Positions 34,803-40,900 of a DNA stretch of 40,900 nt are shown here, piece after piece (position 1 is the first letter of the stretch; each line of letters begins with the position of its first letter). The DNA is from JBBQFD01 sp038321575 (GTDB taxonomy: Bacteria > Bacillota_I > Bacilli_A > RF39 > UBA660). The stretch spans positions 1 to 40,900 of the forward strand of contig JBBQFD010000005.1 of NCBI GenBank assembly GCA_038321575.1. The letters are read 5' to 3'. The notes under the pieces were generated by a model. That model did no database searches, was not told where the DNA came from, and worked only from the letters and a program-made list of their open reading frames with translations. Position numbers and translations under genes: made by a program.

Positions 34803-36893
34803 CTATACCTTTCTAATACTTTTATGACCTTTTATAATTTTTTTAATACCGTGTGGATGAGGAAAGGCAACTGTTAATATTGTTTTATCCATTGAAACAA
34901 TCACCCCGATACCAAAGACACCATGCATAACATTACCACCAATACTATAATCAATACTAGTATCAATATTATGGTTGTTGTCGCTTTTAAGATTGATTTT
35001 TTTAGTATCTTCGAAATCAGTATCTAAACATTCTTCATCTATTTCTTCAATAAAACGACTAACTGGATTATAACTATCAATACCGTATAAAGTCCTTCTT
35101 CTAGCATTAATAAGCCATAATTTCTCTTTAGCTCTAGTAATAGCCACATAACATAATCGTCTTTCTTCTTCTAGTTGTTCCGAATCAAGTAATGAATTGT
35201 TATGAGGGAAAATTCCTTCTTCCATTCCTATAACCAAGATATTGGAAAACTCTAAACCTTTAGCTGAATGAACAGTCATTAGCGTAATAACATCTTTGCT
35301 ATCTTTATGTTCTTCCATATCAGCGACTAAACTTATTTCTAGTAAGAAGTCTTCTAGAGATATTATACCATTTTTTTCTTCAAAGTTTTTAGTTATAGAT
35401 TTAAATTCCTCTAAGTTTTCTAATCTAATATCTGCTTCTAAGGATTTTTCACTTACTAATTCTTGTTTAATTCCACTTTTATTCATAATATGATCAACTA
35501 ATTCTGTTAGAGAAGAAGTTTCCTTTAATATTTTTAATTCTTCAATTATTTTTTTAAATTCTAATTCTTTACCACTATCAATCGCATCATATAAAGTTAA
35601 TGATTTAGTAACGGCTTGATTAGTTAGATTATTAAGGGTTTTATCACCAATACCTCTTTTAGGAACATTAATGATACGTAGTAAATTAACATCATCGGCT
35701 GAATTATAAATAAGTTTCATATAAGCAATTAAGTCTTTTATTTCTTTACGATTATAGAAGTAGAAACTACCAACTACTTTATAAGGAATATTTTCACGAA
35801 GCAGGGCTTCTTCCACATTACGTGATTGTGCATTAGTTCGGTATAATACGGCTATTTCTTCTTTATTAGCGCCTTTGTGAATAAGATTTTTAATTTCTTG
35901 CATAGCATAATAGGCTTCGTCTTTTTCATCAATGGCACGATGATATTTAATTTTAACACCATCTAAATTATCAGTCCATAATTTCTTATCTTTACGTTGT
36001 TTATTGTTTTTAATGACACTATTAGCAGCATTTAAGATGTTTTTGGTAGAACGATAATTTTCTTCTAGTAAAATAACTTTAGCACCGGGGTAATCTTTTT
36101 CAAAATTTAAGATATTACGATAATTAGATCCTCTAAATGAGTAAATTGATTGATTTTCATCACCAACTACACAGATGTTTTTATGTTTAGCACTAACCAT
36201 TTTAGTTAAAGTATATTGAGCAGCATTAGTATCTTGATATTCATCGATTAAGATATAGTGAAAACGATCCTGATACTTCTTTAAGACTTCAGGATTTTCT
36301 TTTAAAAGAGTAATTGGTAGCATTAATAAATCATCGAAATCTAATGAATTATTTAGATGCAATTTCTTTTGATAGCGTTGATAAATCATAACAACTTTTT
36401 TTTCAAAGTCACTACTAGCATAATTATCATAAGCCTCAGGAGTTACTAATTCATTTTTAGCACCACTAATACTTTTTTTAATCGCTTTAGGGTTATACTC
36501 AGTTACGTCTAGATTTAATTCTTTCATTATTTTTTTAATAACTGTTAAGGAATCATCACTATCAAGGATAGTAAAATTAGCATTGAATCCAAGTAATTTA
36601 TAATTCTCTTTAATAATTAATAAGCCAAATGAATGAAAAGTTGATATTTGAATTTGATAGGCAACTTGTCCTAATAATTTTATAACTCGTTCTTTCATTT
36701 CTTTAGCAGCTTTATTAGTGAATGTTATAGCTAATAAATTATATGGATCAATACCCACTTCTTCAATTAGATAAGCTATTCTGGTGGTTAAAACACGCGT
36801 TTTACCACTACCTGCTCCTGCTAGAACTAGTAGTGGTCCTTCGGTTGTTATTACAGCTTGTTTTTGCATATCATTTAACTTATCTAAGTTCAT
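34803..36893 (-). CDS. pcrA: UvrD/PcrA-type DNA helicase
   Basis: Superfamily 1A 3'-5' helicase for repair and rolling-circle replication. The 696-aa protein has the Q-motif (LNDMQKQAV), Walker A AGAGSGKT (25-32), TFTNKAA, Walker B LIDEYQDTN, GDENQSIYSFRGS, LEENYRS, the VTLMTVHSAKGLEF-type motif V and YVAITRAKEKLW motif VI. The C-terminus has the short basic PcrA tail (GVFGIGVIVSMDKT onward). Slightly shorter than the Bacillus protein (about 740). It is the first gene of its unit; ligA lies further downstream, separated by the pilin-like gene, whereas pcrA-ligA adjacency is usual. Confidence 0.95.
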   Translation of the reverse strand: MNLDKLNDMQKQAVITTEGPLLVLAGAGSGKTRVLTTRIAYLIEEVGIDPYNLLAITFTNKAAKEMKERVIKLLGQVAYQIQISTFHSFGLLIIKENYKLLGFNANFTILDSDDSLTVIKKIMKELNLDVTEYNPKAIKKSISGAKNELVTPEAYDNYASSDFEKKVVMIYQRYQKKLHLNNSLDFDDLLMLPITLLKENPEVLKKYQDRFHYILIDEYQDTNAAQYTLTKMVSAKHKNICVVGDENQSIYSFRGSNYRNILNFEKDYPGAKVILLEENYRSTKNILNAANSVIKNNKQRKDKKLWTDNLDGVKIKYHRAIDEKDEAYYAMQEIKNLIHKGANKEEIAVLYRTNAQSRNVEEALLRENIPYKVVGSFYFYNRKEIKDLIAYMKLIYNSADDVNLLRIINVPKRGIGDKTLNNLTNQAVTKSLTLYDAIDSGKELEFKKIIEELKILKETSSLTELVDHIMNKSGIKQELVSEKSLEADIRLENLEEFKSITKNFEEKNGIISLEDFLLEISLVADMEEHKDSKDVITLMTVHSAKGLEFSNILVIGMEEGIFPHNNSLLDSEQLEEERRLCYVAITRAKEKLWLINARRRTLYGIDSYNPVSRFIEEIDEECLDTDFEDTKKINLKSDNNHNIDTSIDYSIGGNVMHGVFGIGVIVSMDKTILTVAFPHPHGIKKIIKGHKSIRKV

Positions 36894-36973
36894 AAAATCA
36901 CCAATACCATCATAACATAAAAGAATATAAATGATAAGTCTTGTATTTTGTGAATTATATGATTTTTAAATAC

Positions 36974-37000
36974 AAAAAAAGATTAACTTTTTAGTTAATC
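36974..37000 (-). terminator. Terminator of the tsaE-tsaB-rimI-tsaD operon
   Basis: Eight-bp stem (36981-36988 with 36993-37000), four-base loop, then seven Ts on the minus strand (36974-36980). It touches the tsaD stop codon. Confidence 0.85.
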
Positions 37001-38004
37001 TAGTATAATTGATCATTTGCTTTAGCGTTTAAATCAAGTGTTGTTGCTCGACCTAATTTATAAGCATAATAACCAGCCGCACCAATCATAGCAGCATTAT
37101 CAGTACAATATGCAATTGGTGGGATTGATAGATTTATATCATTTTCTTGAGTTAATTTTATCATTTGGTCACGTAATCCTCTGTTGGCAGCTACGCCGCC
37201 AGCCATAATTAAATTTTTAACATTATATTCTTTTAAAGCATGCATTGTTTTTTTTGATAAAATGTCAACAACTCGGTTTTGAAAAGAACACGCTAAGTTA
37301 TTAACATTAATCACTAATCCTTTTTGTTTTTCATTATGAATTAAGTTAACAACGGCACTTTTTAAACCACTGAAACTAAAATTATAACTCTCATCATTCA
37401 TCGGAGTTGGTAGTTGATAAGTATCTTCACCCATCTGAGCAGCCTTATCAACTAAAGGCCCACCTGGATAGTTTAAACCCATAACTCTTGCGACTTTATC
37501 ATAAGCTTCTCCTACTGCATCATCCAAAGTACCACCAATACGTTTAAACGAATAATCTTCTTCCATAAAGATTAACTCGGTATGACCACCACTAACAACT
37601 AAAGCAATCAATGGGAAATTCATTGGTTTAACAAGATTATTGGCATAAATATGACCTGCAATATGATGAACTGGTACAAGCGGTTTATTGTAAATTAAAC
37701 TGAGGGTTTTAGCGGCTTGTAAACCAATTAAAAGTGACCCTATTAAACCTGGTCCATAAGTAACTGCTATTGCATCAATTTCTTCCATTTTTAATCCAGC
37801 TTTTGTTAAACATTCTTCAATAACAATGGTAATGTTTTCAATATGATGACGACTAGCTATTTCAGGAACCACGCCACCATATTGGGCATGAATATCCATT
37901 TGTGATAATACAATATTAGCTATTTCACGATTCCCATCACAAATAATAGCAACACTTGTTTCATCACAACTAGATTCAATAGCTAATATATAAGTATGTT
38001 TCAT
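37000..38004 (-). CDS. tsaD: tRNA N6-adenosine threonylcarbamoyltransferase TsaD
   Basis: Transfers the threonylcarbamoyl group to A37 of ANN-decoding tRNAs (t6A). The 334-aa protein has the ASKHA fold motifs: N-terminal LAIESSCDETSVAI, the metal-binding VHHIAGH with His114 and His118, VVSGGHTEL, TLDDAVGEAYDK, the SFSGLKSAV segment and C-terminal AYCTDNAAMIG with a metal-binding Asp. It follows rimI directly, with adjacent stop and start, and ends at a strong terminator. With TsaB and TsaE in the same operon, only TsaC/YwlC is missing from the window. Confidence 0.97.
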   Translation of the reverse strand: MKHTYILAIESSCDETSVAIICDGNREIANIVLSQMDIHAQYGGVVPEIASRHHIENITIVIEECLTKAGLKMEEIDAIAVTYGPGLIGSLLIGLQAAKTLSLIYNKPLVPVHHIAGHIYANNLVKPMNFPLIALVVSGGHTELIFMEEDYSFKRIGGTLDDAVGEAYDKVARVMGLNYPGGPLVDKAAQMGEDTYQLPTPMNDESYNFSFSGLKSAVVNLIHNEKQKGLVINVNNLACSFQNRVVDILSKKTMHALKEYNVKNLIMAGGVAANRGLRDQMIKLTQENDINLSIPPIAYCTDNAAMIGAAGYYAYKLGRATTLDLNAKANDQLY

Positions 38005-38427
38005 TTAATCACCAAGCTTTCTTATCATTAATAAACCATCTTCATTATTATAGTAGTTTTTTCTAATTGATATTGTTTTAAAACCATATTGTTCATATAG
38101 TTTGATTGCAGAGACGTTACTTACTGCGACTTCTAAAGTTATGCTTAAACAGTTTGATTTAATAATTTGTTCAATAAAATATTCCATCATTTCTTTAGCA
38201 TAACCATAATGACGATATTCATCTAGAATATAAATATAATTTAATTCAGCTTTATCGTACATAACCGCATAGTTTAAAAAACCAACTATAATATCCCCTT
38301 TTAAAGCAACTAAATAGCGCGAAAAAGGATGATTAGTTAGTTGTTCTTCATTTATAACAATATTATTAAAACTCTTTAGAAAAGAATTTATAATATTTAA
38401 ATCTTTTATTTCAGCATGTCTAATCAT
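38005..38427 (-). CDS. rimI: GNAT acetyltransferase, RimI-like
   Basis: N-acetyltransferase of the RimI group, which acetylates the N-terminus of ribosomal protein S18. The 140-aa protein shows the GNAT core: IVGFLNYAVMYDKAELNYIYILDEYR, the acetyl-CoA-binding region YRHYGYAKEMMEYF (a weak Q/RxxGxG/A match) and the C-terminal VSNVSAIKLYEQYGFKTISIRKNYY. Assignment as rimI relies mainly on position between tsaB and tsaD, where the gene is found in many Firmicutes. The acceptor is inferred; another protein substrate is possible. Confidence 0.85.
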   Translation of the reverse strand: MIRHAEIKDLNIINSFLKSFNNIVINEEQLTNHPFSRYLVALKGDIIVGFLNYAVMYDKAELNYIYILDEYRHYGYAKEMMEYFIEQIIKSNCLSITLEVAVSNVSAIKLYEQYGFKTISIRKNYYNNEDGLLMIRKLGD

Positions 38428-38428
38428 A

Positions 38429-39058
38429 TTATCCCTCTTTATGAAGATTTTCTTCAGCTTCTGTTTTCTTCAAATAATTAGGATTTAAATTATGGGGATT
38501 AAGACCTTCGTCATTTAAATGACGTTTAATAATAGTCATAATATCCTTTTTAGGTTCAATAATAGGATATTTAAGATTAAACTTATCACGGCTTACTACT
38601 GTGATGCTCTTATTGCTAGGAATAAGGCCTAATAAAGCATCTAATACTGTATAACAACCTTCTATAATGGCTTTACCATTATGATCGTATAAGGCCCCAT
38701 AAACAGCATTATGACGGGCATCAATTAGAGGCATTAGATAATCACCTTCAAAAGGGGTAGATGCCATGACTTCTAATTCCGATATGGGAATTATTTTTTT
38801 ATTAAGGGACCACGCTAAAGTCTTAGCTACAGTTACGCCCATTCTAGTTCCCGTAAAAGAACCAGGGCCATTAACAATAAAAATAAGATCAAGATCTTTA
38901 GCTTTAATGCTAACTTTATCTAAAGCTTTTTTAATGGCGGGGACTAGCTTAATCGATAAATTAGTGTCATTAGCTTCGTCACTAAGATATATAATCTCAT
39001 TATCAGTAGTTACCGCAATTACTAAATCAGTATTCGCAGTATCAATAAATAAATGCAT
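38429..39058 (-). CDS. tsaB: tRNA threonylcarbamoyladenosine biosynthesis protein TsaB
   Basis: Partner of TsaD in t6A synthesis; an inactive ASKHA-fold scaffold. The 209-aa protein has the N-terminal HLFIDTANTDLVIAV, the conserved IVNGPGSFTGTRMGV and the MPLIDARHNAVYGALY segment. Its ATG overlaps the tsaE stop (TAATG), and rimI follows one base after its end. It is a little shorter than Bacillus TsaB (about 230 aa), with a reduced C-terminal part, but all core motifs are present. Confidence 0.94.
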   Translation of the reverse strand: MHLFIDTANTDLVIAVTTDNEIIYLSDEANDTNLSIKLVPAIKKALDKVSIKAKDLDLIFIVNGPGSFTGTRMGVTVAKTLAWSLNKKIIPISELEVMASTPFEGDYLMPLIDARHNAVYGALYDHNGKAIIEGCYTVLDALLGLIPSNKSITVVSRDKFNLKYPIIEPKKDIMTIIKRHLNDEGLNPHNLNPNYLKKTEAEENLHKEG

Positions 39059-39507
39059 TATAATACCGCCTCACATAAATCTTCATATTTTGATCCATGA
39101 GGAGTAAAAATAAATAATCTTTTATTTTCATCTATAACTTTAATAACAACATCTAATCTTTCTTGAGGTAATAAATCTTTAATCGTATCGGCCCACTCAA
39201 TAACGACTACGCCACCACGATTAAAATATTCTTCAATACCAAGTCCTTCAACATTACTATTTAAACGATATAAATCCATATGATAAAGGGGTAATTCACC
39301 ACTATATTCTTTAATAATAGTAAAAGTTGGTGAAGTAATGCTTTCTTTTATTCCTAAAGCATTAGCAATACCTTTAGCGAAAACCGTTTTACCACTACCT
39401 AAATCACCATCTAAACAGATAATCATATTAGGAAATTTTTCGGATTCAAAATTTTGAGCTAATTCAATTGTTTCTTCTTCTGAGCGAGTCATTATTCTAT
39501 GTTCCAT
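39058..39507 (-). CDS. tsaE: tRNA threonylcarbamoyladenosine biosynthesis ATPase TsaE
   Basis: ATPase that resets the TsaB-TsaD complex during t6A synthesis. The 149-aa protein has the P-loop GDLGSGKT at 34-41, SPTFTIIKEY, the LPLYHMDLYRL segment and the GVVVIEWAD Walker-B-like strand with the conserved tryptophan. Length is typical. It is the first gene of the operon, with a good GTGGTGAT ribosome-binding site and a clear promoter (39523-39551). Confidence 0.96.
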   Translation of the reverse strand: MEHRIMTRSEEETIELAQNFESEKFPNMIICLDGDLGSGKTVFAKGIANALGIKESITSPTFTIIKEYSGELPLYHMDLYRLNSNVEGLGIEEYFNRGGVVVIEWADTIKDLLPQERLDVVIKVIDENKRLFIFTPHGSKYEDLCEAVL

Positions 39508-39522
39508 TTTATCACCACTTCT

Positions 39523-39551
39523 ATTATATTAAAATATGTATCGATTATCAA
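39523..39551 (-). promoter_or_regulatory. Promoter of the t6A operon (tsaE first)
   Basis: Minus-strand TTGATA (39546-39551), 17-bp spacer, TATAAT (39523-39528), about 16 bases above the tsaE ATG. Confidence 0.75.
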
Positions 39552-39558
39552 CCTCAAA

Positions 39559-40347
39559 TTAAATCTTTTCTTTTTGAATAGCGGCTTCATAAATTAAGAT
39601 TGAAGCAGCAACCCCAACATTCAATGATTTCATGCCTTCACGCATCGGGATATAGATCTTTTCATTAGTATTTGAATACCAACTAGGATTAATACCAAAG
39701 CGTTCAGACCCAACGATAATAGCAATTTTACCATCATAATTAAATTTATGATATGACTTACCTAATTCTGGTTCCGCAAGTAATATACGATAATTATGTT
39801 CAAGTAATTTTTGTTGAACAACATCATAGGTGGCATTAACTGTTGGTATATCAAAGAATACACCACGACTACTAGTTACAAATTTAGGACTAGTTATATC
39901 GGTTATACAATCAACATTAATAATTAAATCAACTTTGGCAGCATATGAGGTACGATAAATAGATCCCATATTACCAGGTAATTCTAAAGCATTTAATACG
40001 ACAATAAAGTTATAATCATCCAAGTTAATGGCATTAATATCTAATGTTTGATGTTTAACAATAGCAATAAAGCCACCGGAGTTATCTTTATCAGCAATGC
40101 TAATATAGGTTTTTTTAGATACTGAATAAACATTTGCTGTTATATGTTCATATTTTTTCTTTAAAGCAAGTGCTTCATCAGAATATATTAATTCATCACA
40201 GTAGATGAAAGCTTTAACTTCTGTTAAAGACTTAATTGCGAGTTCCATAACTCCCAAGCCTTCAATTACTAGCAATTCATTAATACTCTTTTTCTTAAGT
40301 TTTCTAATCATTTTTATAATTTGATGACTAATGCTTATTTTTTCCAT
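39559..40347 (-). CDS. SpoU/TrmH-type RNA 2'-O-methyltransferase
   Basis: SPOUT-class enzyme that methylates ribose 2'-OH in rRNA or tRNA using SAM. The 262-aa protein has a small N-terminal substrate-binding domain (about residues 1-95) and the SpoU catalytic knot: NALELPGNMGSIYRTSYAA (motif 1, with the Asn and Arg), IAIIVGSERFGI (motif 2) and IPMREGMKSLNVGVAASILIYEA (motif 3). The N-terminal domain points to the 23S rRNA methylase subgroup (RlmB/TsnR-like). It lies just downstream of the rRNA genes but has its own promoter. Target nucleotide unknown. Confidence 0.9.
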   Translation of the reverse strand: MEKISISHQIIKMIRKLKKKSINELLVIEGLGVMELAIKSLTEVKAFIYCDELIYSDEALALKKKYEHITANVYSVSKKTYISIADKDNSGGFIAIVKHQTLDINAINLDDYNFIVVLNALELPGNMGSIYRTSYAAKVDLIINVDCITDITSPKFVTSSRGVFFDIPTVNATYDVVQQKLLEHNYRILLAEPELGKSYHKFNYDGKIAIIVGSERFGINPSWYSNTNEKIYIPMREGMKSLNVGVAASILIYEAAIQKEKI

Positions 40348-40372
40348 TTTATGTCTCCAATCGTTCTATAAC

Positions 40373-40401
40373 ATTATAACAAAATAGACATTTTAATACA
40401 A
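40373..40401 (-). promoter_or_regulatory. Promoter of the SpoU-type methylase gene
   Basis: Minus-strand TTGTAT (40396-40401), 17-bp spacer, TATAAT (40373-40378), directly below the rRNA terminator. Confidence 0.7.
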
Positions 40402-40402
40402 T

Positions 40403-40425
40403 AAAAAAATCTACGTAAGTAGATT
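40403..40425 (-). terminator. rRNA operon terminator
   Basis: Seven-bp stem AATCTAC/GTAGATT (40408-40414 with 40419-40425), four-base loop, then Ts on the minus strand (40403-40407). It lies about 16 bases below the 5S gene. Confidence 0.85.
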
Positions 40426-40440
40426 AATAGACACAAAAAA

Positions 40441-40543
40441 ATTGGCGGCTCCTATTTTTGCTTGCGCTATCGTCGGCGTTTAAGTGCTTAACTTCTGTGT
40501 TCGAAATGGGAACAGGTGTATCCACTTTACTATCGCTACCAAT
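40441..40543 (-). rRNA. rrf: 5S ribosomal RNA (short form)
   Basis: Minus-strand sequence begins ATTGGTAGCGATAG and ends GGAGCCGCCAAT, with the diagnostic central TTCCCATTTCGAACACAGAAG and GTTAAGC. The ends pair as helix I. Length is only about 103 nt, against about 116 in Bacillus; the shortening is in the helix IV/V region, where GCGCAAGC replaces a much longer arm. The exact ends may differ by a few bases. Confidence 0.93.
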
Positions 40544-40640
40544 TTATTATTTTGAGACTTATAGCCTCATATTATATTTAGAGAAATAATTCTCTGAAAA
40601 CAAGATAATGTGTAATCTAATCAAATTTCTTAAAAAATTA
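40544..40640. other. 23S-5S rRNA spacer
   Basis: About 97 bases between the 23S and 5S genes. I see no tRNA and no reading frame; it presumably carries rRNA processing stems. Confidence 0.6.

Positions 40641-40900
<260 letters not shown>

Noticed and set aside
36894..36980. Promoter of pcrA
   Set aside because: TATAAT and TATGAT words exist on the minus strand, but their -35 partners match poorly, so I could not choose one.

Overview
The window is about 41 kb of AT-rich chromosome from an anaerobic member of the Bacilli (low-GC Firmicutes). The evidence is the gene content: EzrA, a Spo0A-type DNA-binding domain, a tyrosine T-box, class III ribonucleotide reductase, pyruvate formate-lyase with its activase, and acetate kinase. 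The code is standard: long genes contain no internal TGA. However, TGA ends only 2 of the 37 genes, and the 5S rRNA is very short (about 103 nt). Together with the compact layout these suggest a reduced lineage near the Mollicutes, such as the uncultured gut Bacilli often called RF39. That placement is inference; no marker phylogeny was run.

Layout. 34 of 37 genes lie on the minus strand, so minus operons read from high to low coordinates. At the right edge are the 3' end of 23S rRNA, a 5S rRNA and a strong terminator. Below them come a SpoU-type RNA methylase, the t6A operon tsaE-tsaB-rimI-tsaD, the helicase pcrA with a previously uncalled 51-aa membrane protein, a large pilin-like gene, ligA, and pflB-pflA-nadK. 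The middle has a short plus-strand pair (CPBP membrane protease, metallophosphoesterase). It diverges from the translation operon rimP-nusA-ylxR-infB-rbfA. Next come tyrS behind a T-box, and rpsD (plus strand) behind a structured leader. The left half holds ezrA; a TGS-type nucleoside kinase with gap; a second pilin-like gene followed by pgk, a membrane flippase-like gene, a glycosyltransferase and tpiA; a stand-alone Spo0A-type regulator; dusB-RDD-lysS-ackA-nrnA; and nrdD-nrdG.

Working together. gap, pgk and tpiA serve glycolysis. PflB/PflA turn pyruvate into acetyl-CoA and formate, and AckA makes ATP from acetyl phosphate. NrdD/NrdG supply deoxynucleotides without oxygen. Much of the rest is translation (LysRS, TyrRS, IF2, NusA, RimP, RbfA, S4, DusB, t6A enzymes, rRNA) plus replication and repair (LigA, PcrA) and division (EzrA).

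The least ordinary items are: a RimP that consists only of its N-terminal domain; an rpsD leader that can form a 9-bp pseudoknot next to a Shine-Dalgarno hairpin; two orphan prepilins with lectin-like C-terminal regions; a Spo0A output domain without a receiver; and near-absence of TGA stops. I saw no CRISPR array, insertion sequence, prophage or tRNA gene.
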